A DNA stretch of 64,000 nt from SZUA-37 sp964472525 (GTDB lineage: Bacteria > Pseudomonadota > Gammaproteobacteria > UBA6429 > Thiohalophilaceae), in assembly GCA_964472525.1 (NCBI GenBank), contig CAYYLL010000011.1:14818-78817 (forward strand), read 5' to 3'. This document shows, piece after piece, positions 43,291 to 51,591 of this stretch. How positions within the stretch are numbered: the first letter of the stretch is position 1; the number at the start of each line of letters is the position of its first letter. The position numbers and the translations under genes were made by a program. The notes beneath the pieces were generated by a model that saw nothing but the letters and a program-made list of their open reading frames with translations, was not told the origin of the DNA and ran no database searches.

Positions 43291-43782
43291 TTAAAGGTAG
43301 AGACGCTTTAAATTAGAGTCGGGTTGGCTATAAGACCATATTTCATTAAATAAGTTTAGCAGTTCTTTTGCTTGTATTGGATCGTGGGCAAGATGGCCAT
43401 CTAGAGTAGTATAGTCTCTGCGTAGTATAAAAATTTTCTCATCGACAAGTATAAAGGATTCAGTATGGTTGGTATGCTCTTTTGCCATTTTGTGGATTGA
43501 AATATTACTGGATAAACGGCGGCAAGTATCTAATATTTTATGGTCACAACTTATAATTGTATTGATGTCGTTTACTAATATTTTAACGCTACGTTGGGCA
43601 CTGTTGGCTATAACAAATTGTGCAAGTGCAGAGGCAATATCTGGATGGTTATAAATACGAGGTGTTAAATCATGGCAGTGGATAACAATATCTCGAGTGG
43701 CAGATTGAATTAATTCAAGCGTGTGTTGCTGATACTCCGCTGCGGTCGCTAAAAGGGTTTCTGTATTCGTTGTGTCCATCAC
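43291..43782 (-). CDS. DUF7931-like protein
   Basis: 163 residues, cytoplasmic. The RDIVIHCHDLTPRIYNHPDI and SVKILVNDINTIISCDHKI segments resemble the DUF7931 family, which has a phospholipase-D-like alpha/beta core without the catalytic HKD pair. The function is unknown. It lies 33 bases downstream of purB on the same strand. Confidence 0.65.
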   Translation of the reverse strand: MMDTTNTETLLATAAEYQQHTLELIQSATRDIVIHCHDLTPRIYNHPDIASALAQFVIANSAQRSVKILVNDINTIISCDHKILDTCRRLSSNISIHKMAKEHTNHTESFILVDEKIFILRRDYTTLDGHLAHDPIQAKELLNLFNEIWSYSQPDSNLKRLYL

Positions 43783-43815
43783 GGGTGTTAACTATCCCCT
43801 TGCCTAGATTTCGAA

Positions 43816-45186
43816 TTATATCTCTTTGGCCAACTGCACCGCTAAACCAATATAATTTGCCGGTGTTAATTGACTCAACGCCTTTTTAGCATCCTCTGGC
43901 ATATCCAGATTGGCAATAAAAGCGCTCAGTGTTTTGGCAGATATTTTACTACCACGGGTTAAATCTTTTAGTTTTTCGTATGGGTTTTCTATGCCATAAC
44001 GACGCATGACCGTTTGGATCGGTTCTGCAAGCACTTCCCAGTTGTTATCTAAAATTTCAGCCAGTTTTGGCTCGTTAACTTCCAGTTTATTTAAGCCTCG
44101 CATTGTTGATGAATAGGCAATTAAACAATGCGCAAGTCCCACACCTAAATTACGCAACACCGTTGAATCGGTTAAATCACGTTGCATTCGTGAAATGGTG
44201 AGCTTTCCTGAAAGATGATTAAACAAGGCGTTAGCGATACCAAGGTTGCCTTCCGAATTTTCAAAGTCGATAGGATTAACTTTGTGCGGCATGGTGGATG
44301 AACCCACTTCGCCTTTGATGACCTTTTGTTTAAAAAAGCCCATTGAAATATACGTCCAGATATCACGATCCATATCCAGAATAATGGTGTTATAGCGTGC
44401 CAAGGCATCAAAATACTCAGCAATGTAATCGTGTGGTTCAATTTGAATGGTGTAAGGATTAAAGTTGAGCTCTAGACTTTCTGTTATAAATTGTTCTGCT
44501 AAGGCAGGCCAGTCGAGTTCAGGGTAAGCGGAAACATGGGCATTGTAGTTACCGACCGCGCCATTTATTTTCCCTAACATTACCACGTTTGCAACTTGTT
44601 CTCGTTGGCGTTCAAGACGCGCAACAATATTGGCAAACTCTTTACCAATGGTGGTGGGGGATGCCGGTTGTCCGTGAGTGTGGGATAGCATTGGGATTGC
44701 CGCATAGTCATGTGCAAAGCCACGCAGACGATTAATGATGCCATCCATTTCAGGTAATAAAATATTATCCCGTGCGGTTGAAAGCATTAACGCATGGGAG
44801 AGGTTGTTAATATCTTCGGATGTGCAGGCAAAATGAATAAACTCACTCACTGCTTCAATTTCTGTTTGATCTTTTATTTTTTCTTTTAAGAAATACTCAA
44901 CGGCTTTTACGTCATGATTGGTTGTGCTTTCAATCTCTTTTACCCGCAGTGCATCGTCTGTACTAAAGTCGGTAACAATCGCATCTAAAAAGGCATTGGC
45001 AGTACCAGAAAAGGGGGCAACTTCTTTAATTGTGGTTTTATTGGCTAAAAATTGTAACCAGCGTACTTCAACTAAAACCCGATGATAAATTAAACCGTAC
45101 TCACTAAAGTAGGGGCGAAGCGTTTGAGTTTTGGATGCGTAGCGTCCATCAACGGGGGATACGGCTGTTAAAGGACTTAAGTCCAT
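43816..45186 (-). CDS. purB: Adenylosuccinate lyase
   Basis: 456 residues, full length. It catalyses two steps of purine synthesis: SAICAR to AICAR, and adenylosuccinate to AMP, each releasing fumarate. The superfamily signature GSSTMPHKVNPIDFEN holds the catalytic serine loop; FACTSEDINNLSHAL and SHTHGQPASPTT are further conserved blocks. In E. coli purB lies next to hflD and mnmA. Here acnA separates them. A short small-protein gene lies upstream (45452). Confidence 0.97.
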   Translation of the reverse strand: MDLSPLTAVSPVDGRYASKTQTLRPYFSEYGLIYHRVLVEVRWLQFLANKTTIKEVAPFSGTANAFLDAIVTDFSTDDALRVKEIESTTNHDVKAVEYFLKEKIKDQTEIEAVSEFIHFACTSEDINNLSHALMLSTARDNILLPEMDGIINRLRGFAHDYAAIPMLSHTHGQPASPTTIGKEFANIVARLERQREQVANVVMLGKINGAVGNYNAHVSAYPELDWPALAEQFITESLELNFNPYTIQIEPHDYIAEYFDALARYNTIILDMDRDIWTYISMGFFKQKVIKGEVGSSTMPHKVNPIDFENSEGNLGIANALFNHLSGKLTISRMQRDLTDSTVLRNLGVGLAHCLIAYSSTMRGLNKLEVNEPKLAEILDNNWEVLAEPIQTVMRRYGIENPYEKLKDLTRGSKISAKTLSAFIANLDMPEDAKKALSQLTPANYIGLAVQLAKEI

Positions 45187-45451
45187 GAAAAATCTCCACT
45201 TTATAGATATGATTATGGGCTTATTTTACACTAAATAAGACGAAGGTACAGTGTGGAGATTGTTTGTTGAGGTGTCGGTGGGTTGTTCTTATTTCTACAT
45301 TCATATTATAAAATGCAGACCAAGTAAGTGCAGCTAGCGGTCTTCAATATTTTCTTGAGCCGAATCAATCCTGATACGGCTACAGGTGGTTTTTGTTGCT
45401 CTGTTGTTTGCTTCTGTTGGTTATGGACGTGAAACAGAGAGTCGCTTTGGA

Positions 45452-45646
45452 TTACCCTGTGCGTTTATAAATTAATCCGGTTTTTAACATAACTTCATCG
45501 TTGCTTAGTTGGTCTAGTGGGCAGCCATCATTATCGCATTCCGCAACACGATCATATTGAAAGACATTACCGTCCGACTCAATGTTTTTATAGATAGGTT
45601 TGCCAAAATGTGTGCCAACAGTGCTGTGATCGACTTTATTACTCAC
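45452..45646 (-). CDS. Small hypothetical protein
   Basis: About 64 residues (VSNKVDHSTVGTHFGKPIYK, then a DGCPLDQLSNDEVMLKTGLIY stretch). Two cysteines (ECDNDGC). GTG 45646 is preferred because TGAGGAT lies eight bases upstream; the ATG at 45661 would absorb this ribosome site. No recognised family. It stands between purB and acnA and may be expressed on its own. Confidence 0.6.
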   Translation of the reverse strand: MSNKVDHSTVGTHFGKPIYKNIESDGNVFQYDRVAECDNDGCPLDQLSNDEVMLKTGLIYKRTG

Positions 45647-45809
45647 AATATTTATCCTCATGTATAGGTGACTAAAAACGATTGTTCCTTTAATATTTTG
45701 GGAAACAATCTAGCATAAGCAAATTATCGGCTTTGCTGTCCGAGACTTTAGACATTTTTAAGATAAATGAGTTTGATTTTTATAATTGTGAACCAGCACA
45801 AAAATAAGG

Positions 45810-45834
45810 AAGGGGTGGCTGAAACCCACCCCTT
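45810..45834 (-). terminator. Terminator after acnA
   Basis: A perfect nine-base stem (AAGGGGTGG / CCACCCCTT) with a seven-base loop, followed on the minus strand by CCTTATTTTTG. It lies 12 bases beyond the acnA stop. Confidence 0.8.
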
Positions 45835-45845
45835 AATTCTATTTT

Positions 45846-48503
45846 TTATGACGCAAGTTGTCGTAAAACGTATTGCAAGATACCACCATGGCGGTAGTAT
45901 TCAATTTCTTGCGGGGTATCGATACGTACTTTTGCGGTAAATTGAATAACATCACCATTTTCAGCGGTCGCTATAACTTCAACTTCTTTACTAGAACCAT
46001 CGCCTAAGCCTTTGATGTTAATACTTTCTTTACCTGTTAGGTTTAAGCTTGAAGCACTCTCACCATCATTATACTGCAATGGCAAAATGCCCATGCAAAC
46101 GAGGTTAGTGCGATGAATACGTTCGTAGCTTTCGGCAATTACGGCCTGTATGCCAAGCAGTCGAGGGCCTTTTGCAGCCCAGTCACGGGATGAACCTGAG
46201 CCATATTCTTTACCCGCTAAAATAATAAGTGGGGTATTTTCCCGTTTATATTGCATGGCCGCATCAAAAATACTCATTTGTTCGCCATCAGGTTGGTGTT
46301 GCGTAATACCACCTTCGGTACCGGGGGCGAGTAAATTACGCAGGCGGATATTGGCAAAGGTACCGCGCATCATTACTTCATGGTTACCACGACGCGAACC
46401 GAGGGAGTTAAAGTCTTTATCGGCAATGCCATTGGCTTTTAAATAAATACCGGCGGGGCTGTCGGCTTTAATCGCACCGGCCGGAGAGATATGGTCGGTC
46501 GTGACTGAATCACCTAACATTGCTAAAACACGCGCATTGCTAATATCGTTGACGGCATCCGGTTGCATCGTCATACCTTCAAAATAGGGCGGGTTTTTAA
46601 TGTAGGTGGAATCATTGACCCAATCAAATAATTGCCCTTCGGGTGATTTAAGGTCGAGCCATTGTTGCTCACCCTTGTACACTTCAGCATAATTTTGTGT
46701 AAACTCATCCCGTTTCACACTTTTGCTAACGACAGCCTGTACTTCCATTTGGCTTGGCCAAATATCTTTTAGGTAAACATCATTACCGTTTTTATCCTGA
46801 GCTAAGGGTTCATTGTAAATATCAATATTCATCGTGCCGGCAATTGCATAGGCAACCACTAAAGGTGGTGACGCAAGATAATTCATTCGGACTTCAGCAT
46901 GTACCCGCCCCTCAAAGTTGCGGTTGCCGGACAAAATAGCACTGACCGCCAGATCACCGTCTGCAATGGCTTTTGAGACAGGAGCAGGCAATGGCCCGGA
47001 GTTGCCAATACAGGTTGCGCAACCGTAACCAATAACATGGAAGCCTAGATTTTCCATTGATTCCATTAAATCGGCCTGTTTAAAATATTCTGTGACCACC
47101 CGTGAGCCGGGGGCGAGCGATGTTTTTACCCAAGGTTTTACTTTTACCCCTAAGGCTGACGCTTTTTGTGCCACCAGACCGGCTGCCAACATCACATTGG
47201 GATTCGATGTATTGGTACATGATGTAATGGAAGCAATCACAATCGCGCCATCGTCTAGAGTGACATCTTGATCATTAATTGTTGTTGTAATGGCCTTGCT
47301 TGTTAAGTTACGTTCGGCTTTTAATGCGGCAAGAGCATCAGTAAACATGGATTTGGATTGCTTGAGCGGAATACGATCCTGAGGACGTTTAGGACCCGCA
47401 AGGGCAGGTTCCGTCGTGCTAATATCAAACTCCACCGTACTGCTATAACGACTGGTATTTGTTGAGCTAGCTTCATGGAACATACCTTGTTCACGCATAT
47501 AGGCTTCGATTAATGTAATTTGTTCCTCGGAACGACCGGATAAACGTAAATAGTTAAGCGTTTCATGGTCAATTGGAAAGATACCGCAGGTAGCGCCATA
47601 TTCTGGTGCCATATTGGCGATGGTGGCTCGGTCGGCCAATGATAAATGTTCTAAACCTTCACCGTAAAATTCAACAAACTTACCCACCACGCCATGTTGG
47701 CGTAACAGTTGAACAATTTTTAATACCAGATCGGTCGCCGTTGCCCCTTCGGGTAATTGCCCAGTTAAATTAAAGCCAACCACTTGAGGGATTAACATCG
47801 AAACCGGCTGCCCAAGCATGGCGGCTTCGGCCTCAATACCACCCACTCCCCAGCCTAATACACCCACACCATTAATCATGGTGGTATGTGAATCAGTACC
47901 GACGAGTGTGTCAGGGTACGCCTGACGAACACCCTTGTTTTCAACATCAAAAACCACGCGTGCAAGATATTCTAAATTGATTTGATGCACGATACCCATA
48001 TCCGGTGGCACGACTTTAAAGTTTGAAAAAGCAGATTGGCCCCATTTTAAAAAGCTGTAACGTTCTTGATTCCGCTGGTATTCCATTTTTGCATTAATTG
48101 CCACTGCTTCTTTGTTGCCGAACGAGTCAATTTGAACTGAATGATCAATAACCAGTTCAGCCGGTTGCAGTGGGTTAATTTTATTGGGGTCACCACCCAA
48201 TTTCTTCATTGCTTCACGCATTGCGGCTAAATCAACCACCGCAGGCACACCGGTAAAGTCCTGCATTAAAACGCGCGCAGGGGTAAACGCAATTTCAGTT
48301 GCGGGTACGGCTTTGGGATCCCAGTTGGCCATTGCCTGTATATCCTCGTCGGTGACATTGATGCCATCATGGTGTCGAAGCAGGTTTTCAAGCAGGATTT
48401 TTAAAGAAAAAGGTAGTGTTTCAGCCCCGTTGACGCTATCAAGACGATAAATTTCATAGTCTTTTCCATTAACTGAAAGGGTTGATTTTGCGTTGTTGCC
48501 CAT
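45846..48503 (-). CDS. acnA: Aconitate hydratase A
   Basis: 885 residues, the full length of AcnA. It interconverts citrate and isocitrate with a 4Fe-4S cluster held by cysteines in SCTNTSNP and CATCIGNSG. Further signatures are VGTDSHTTMINGVGVLGWGVGG and GKEYGSGSSRDWAAKGP. It belongs to the TCA cycle together with icd at 54655. GGAG precedes ATG 48503. A TATAAT-like -10 and a palindrome at 48520 lie upstream. Confidence 0.97.
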   Translation of the reverse strand: MGNNAKSTLSVNGKDYEIYRLDSVNGAETLPFSLKILLENLLRHHDGINVTDEDIQAMANWDPKAVPATEIAFTPARVLMQDFTGVPAVVDLAAMREAMKKLGGDPNKINPLQPAELVIDHSVQIDSFGNKEAVAINAKMEYQRNQERYSFLKWGQSAFSNFKVVPPDMGIVHQINLEYLARVVFDVENKGVRQAYPDTLVGTDSHTTMINGVGVLGWGVGGIEAEAAMLGQPVSMLIPQVVGFNLTGQLPEGATATDLVLKIVQLLRQHGVVGKFVEFYGEGLEHLSLADRATIANMAPEYGATCGIFPIDHETLNYLRLSGRSEEQITLIEAYMREQGMFHEASSTNTSRYSSTVEFDISTTEPALAGPKRPQDRIPLKQSKSMFTDALAALKAERNLTSKAITTTINDQDVTLDDGAIVIASITSCTNTSNPNVMLAAGLVAQKASALGVKVKPWVKTSLAPGSRVVTEYFKQADLMESMENLGFHVIGYGCATCIGNSGPLPAPVSKAIADGDLAVSAILSGNRNFEGRVHAEVRMNYLASPPLVVAYAIAGTMNIDIYNEPLAQDKNGNDVYLKDIWPSQMEVQAVVSKSVKRDEFTQNYAEVYKGEQQWLDLKSPEGQLFDWVNDSTYIKNPPYFEGMTMQPDAVNDISNARVLAMLGDSVTTDHISPAGAIKADSPAGIYLKANGIADKDFNSLGSRRGNHEVMMRGTFANIRLRNLLAPGTEGGITQHQPDGEQMSIFDAAMQYKRENTPLIILAGKEYGSGSSRDWAAKGPRLLGIQAVIAESYERIHRTNLVCMGILPLQYNDGESASSLNLTGKESINIKGLGDGSSKEVEVIATAENGDVIQFTAKVRIDTPQEIEYYRHGGILQYVLRQLAS

Positions 48504-48519
48504 GAGTTCTCCTTCATAA

Positions 48520-48539
48520 TGTACTTTAACTTAAGTACA
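48520..48539. promoter_or_regulatory. Palindrome in the acnA leader, candidate operator
   Basis: TGTACTT and AAGTACA form perfect seven-base arms separated by six bases, between a TATAAT-like -10 (minus strand, plus 48542-48547) and the acnA ribosome site. A repressor bound here would block early transcription. The regulator is unknown. Confidence 0.45.
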
Positions 48540-48574
48540 AAATTATAATAAAAATAGTTGGTTAGCAGTAAAAC

Positions 48575-49258
48575 TTAATTTAAATGCTTTGGTATTTCCT
48601 GGTTTAAAATTGTATTGGCCATTTGTAAAATTTTCTTCCGTTTAAACAGTATATGCCAACGTCGGCCACCGAGTTGATTCCATAATACCGCAGCGCGGAC
48701 TGCTGCAAGCAATAAACTACGAATTTTATTCACCGTGAGTGTGTTTGACAAATGGTTTTGGTCACCTTGCACCATTATTTTAGTCGCTAATGGGCTGATG
48801 TTTTCTGAATAAATATCCGCAATATTAGCCATAACATTTTCATGGGTAGTGGATGAAAAAAGCTCAGCTTGACGTTTTGCAACTTCTAAGCGGGTTGTAA
48901 TAGTGTCCAGAATAGCTGGTTGTTGTGATAGCTTTTTCTGCAAATGGAGGATGCCAATGGCATATTGTGCTAAATAAATATTCATTTTTTGGTTGTTTTT
49001 ATTGGCTGAACCTTCGGTTGAATTATCTAAATAGGTCTCGCCATTTAATTGTTTGATCAATCCGTTTAAACCACTTTTTAAAGCAACGATGCCGCCGTAA
49101 ATAGACTCGGTAGATGGCGCATCAAAGATAAACAGACTTTCGATACAAGTTTGTAAGTCATGTTCAGGTGCGTTACCGGTTCTTGCTAACTCGTCAATGG
49201 TTTGTATTGCCTGATAAAAGGCCGCAAGGGCAATGGTTTGTTCATGCAGATCATTCAT
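48575..49258 (-). CDS. hflD: High frequency lysogenization protein HflD homologue
   Basis: 227 residues, all-helical, matching HflD in length and in place beside mnmA. Landmarks are QTIALAAFYQAIQTIDELARTG near the start and KIRSLLLAAVRAAVLWNQLGGRRW near the end. HflD is a peripheral membrane protein, known from lambda cII control; its normal role is unclear. Its start overlaps the mnmA stop by four bases. Confidence 0.93.
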   Translation of the reverse strand: MNDLHEQTIALAAFYQAIQTIDELARTGNAPEHDLQTCIESLFIFDAPSTESIYGGIVALKSGLNGLIKQLNGETYLDNSTEGSANKNNQKMNIYLAQYAIGILHLQKKLSQQPAILDTITTRLEVAKRQAELFSSTTHENVMANIADIYSENISPLATKIMVQGDQNHLSNTLTVNKIRSLLLAAVRAAVLWNQLGGRRWHILFKRKKILQMANTILNQEIPKHLN

Positions 49259-50343
49259 TTATCAATAATACCTCCACCGAGACAAATGTCACCGTCATAA
49301 AATACCACGGATTGACCCGGTGTAATGGCCCATTGTGGGTTTTCAAACTCTACGTGGCATAGGCCGTTTGTTATCGATGTTATTGTGCAGGCTTCATCCG
49401 CTTGCCGATAACGTGTTTTGGCTGTGCAGGTAAAGGGTATAGTCGGTGGATGGCCAGAAATCCAGTGCAGTTTAATCGCGCTTAAGGTCTTTTTGTATAA
49501 CAAGGGGTTGTCACTGCCTTGTACGACTATCAATATGTTTTTAGCCACTATTTTATCGGCCACATACCATGGGCTGCCATCGCCCTGTTGTTGACCACCA
49601 ATATGCAATCCTTTTCTCTGGCCAATCGTGTAATACATCAAACCATCATGGTGGCCGATTTGTTCACCTTCGGGTGTTTGCATCAGCCCCCGTTGTGCAG
49701 GAATAAACTGTTGCAGAAAGTCTTTAAAACGACGTTCACCAATAAAACAGATGCCGGTACTGTCTTTTTTATTTTGGGTAACAAAATTATTTTCTGTGGC
49801 TATTTCACGTACTTGTGTTTTGGGTAACTCACCTAACGGGAATAAACTTTTTGATAGTTGATGTTGATTGAGTAGGTGTAAAAAATAACTCTGGTCTTTA
49901 TTTTCATCCTTGGCTTTGAGTAATTGAAACTCACCATTTTGATTGTGGATGCGCGCGTAATGCCCCATTGCGACATAGTTGGCACCTTGTTTAAGGGCAT
50001 AATCTAAAAAAGCTTTAAATTTTATTTCTTTATTGCATAGCACATCGGGGTTGGGGGTGCGTCCGGCTTTGTATTCTGATAAAAAATATTCAAATACCCG
50101 ATCCCAGTATTGATCAGAAAAATTAACACTGGTTAAAGGAATATTCAGTTGGCTACAAACAGACTCAGCATCGGCAAGATCCACAGCTGCCGCGCAATAT
50201 TCATCGGTATCATCGGCTTCCCAGTTTTTCATAAACACACCATGCAATTGGTAATGTTGTTGTTTGAGTAATAACAGGGCAACGGATGAGTCAACGCCTC
50301 CGGAGACGCCAACATAAACTGATTTTGTATTTATTGTAGAAAT
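49255..50343 (-). CDS. mnmA: tRNA-specific 2-thiouridylase MnmA, apparent ATT start
   Basis: About 362 residues, close to the E. coli length. It makes s2U34 in tRNA-Lys, -Glu and -Gln using sulfur relayed by Tus/IscS. The ATP-binding PP-loop SGGVDSS and the cysteines in PDVLCNKE and TGICFIGER are present. No ATG, GTG or TTG lies between the upstream stop (TAG, 50353-50355) and the PP-loop. The first standard start, at 50247, would delete the ATP site. An ATT at 50343 (or 50346), with AGGG seven (or four) bases upstream, is the most likely start. A sequence error is the alternative. Confidence 0.93.
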   Translation of the reverse strand: MSTINTKSVYVGVSGGVDSSVALLLLKQQHYQLHGVFMKNWEADDTDEYCAAAVDLADAESVCSQLNIPLTSVNFSDQYWDRVFEYFLSEYKAGRTPNPDVLCNKEIKFKAFLDYALKQGANYVAMGHYARIHNQNGEFQLLKAKDENKDQSYFLHLLNQHQLSKSLFPLGELPKTQVREIATENNFVTQNKKDSTGICFIGERRFKDFLQQFIPAQRGLMQTPEGEQIGHHDGLMYYTIGQRKGLHIGGQQQGDGSPWYVADKIVAKNILIVVQGSDNPLLYKKTLSAIKLHWISGHPPTIPFTCTAKTRYRQADEACTITSITNGLCHVEFENPQWAITPGQSVVFYDGDICLGGGIIDK

Positions 50344-50378
50344 AATAAAACCCTAAAGATGAATGAGAGATACGATGG

Positions 50379-50843
50379 TTAGTTTATCTCGATAAACTGG
50401 CTAAGTGGGAATTTATTGCCTTTTAAATAATCATCTAAAGAACGTAAAACAAGGGGACTACGTTTTTGATATATTGAGGAACGTATTTGTTCTTCGGTCA
50501 GCCACATGTAGCGATGTATATCTGGATCTAAAGTATTATTTGTTTTTTTTACAAGGTTGCATTTAAAGGTGAAACGCAAAAAAGTATCGGTTGAGGACGC
50601 TGCATTTTCATTGTCAGGAACAGTCCAGTTGTAAATTCCGATTAAGTAATCCGGTTCGATAATGTGCGCGGTTTCTTCCAATGTTTCCCGTTTTACCGCA
50701 TCAATCAGTGACTCTCCTTGTTCCCAATGGCCTGCCGCCTGGTTAATGACCATTTGGGCATTGATTTGTTCTTCAACCATTAAAAATTGTGTTTTATGCT
50801 GCACAACAGCGGCAACCGTAACGTGAGGGATCCATTTATTCAT
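50379..50843 (-). CDS. nudJ: NUDIX hydrolase, NudJ-like
   Basis: 154 residues with the Nudix box GHWEQGESLIDAVKRETLEE. NudJ dephosphorylates HMP-PP and nucleoside di/triphosphates. Its place between rluE and mnmA matches E. coli. The gene is 10 bases after rluE, in the same operon. Confidence 0.92.
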   Translation of the reverse strand: MNKWIPHVTVAAVVQHKTQFLMVEEQINAQMVINQAAGHWEQGESLIDAVKRETLEETAHIIEPDYLIGIYNWTVPDNENAASSTDTFLRFTFKCNLVKKTNNTLDPDIHRYMWLTEEQIRSSIYQKRSPLVLRSLDDYLKGNKFPLSQFIEIN

Positions 50844-50853
50844 AATAAAAAAC

Positions 50854-51405
50854 TTAGAGTGTTATATGTTTATATTGACCGGGATCGATATTGCTCACTG
50901 TCCAGTCACCGATTGCGTAACGAACGAGCCGTAAAGTTGGAAAGCCCACCGCCGCTGTCATTCGTCGAACTTGACGATTTTTGCCCTGTTTAATCTTAAG
51001 CTCAATCCAGGAGGTGGGTATTTTAGCACGATAGCGAATGGGCGGGGTGCGAGGCCACAGGCGGGGTAAAATTTCACTTTCATCCATTAAACAGGCTTTT
51101 GCTGGCAAGGTGAGGCCATCCTTTAATTTTATACCACGTTTTAGTTGTTCTATAGTGTTTTGCTCGGGTATTCCTTCAACTTGAGCCCAGTATGTTTTTT
51201 CCATTTTATTCGCAGGATTGCTAATTTTATGTTGCAAACTGCCGTTATTAGTAAGGAGAAGAAGTCCTTCTGAATCTTTATCAAGACGTCCTGCAGGATA
51301 AATACGAGGAACAGGAATAAAGTCAGACAAACTGGTCGCGCCATCAAGCTCAGTGAATTGTGAAATAACACCAAACGGTTTGTTGAACAGGTATAAGTCG
51401 GTCAT
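50854..51405 (-). CDS. rluE: 23S rRNA pseudouridine synthase RluE-like
   Basis: 183 residues, RsuA-family pseudouridine synthase without an S4 domain. The catalytic aspartate is in GRLDKDSEGLLLLTNNG, and a GKNRQVRRMTAAVGFPTLRLVR block is conserved. RluE modifies U2457 of 23S rRNA. Gene order rluE-nudJ-mnmA-hflD follows E. coli. ATG 51405. Confidence 0.92.
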   Translation of the reverse strand: MTDLYLFNKPFGVISQFTELDGATSLSDFIPVPRIYPAGRLDKDSEGLLLLTNNGSLQHKISNPANKMEKTYWAQVEGIPEQNTIEQLKRGIKLKDGLTLPAKACLMDESEILPRLWPRTPPIRYRAKIPTSWIELKIKQGKNRQVRRMTAAVGFPTLRLVRYAIGDWTVSNIDPGQYKHITL

Positions 51406-51591
51406 TAAACGAATAGGCCTTAAGTATGAGGTATATCAATAGCACTAAATATATCAACGGGTACTGTCTTTTATGTCTTTTAGGTTAAGTATAACAAGTC
51501 AGGAATATCAATTTGTATATTTCTTTTGGTTGAAATTCAAAGAAAACATCATCGCCTTTGTGCTGGGCTCAGATTAAAAAGAAGTGGTTAT

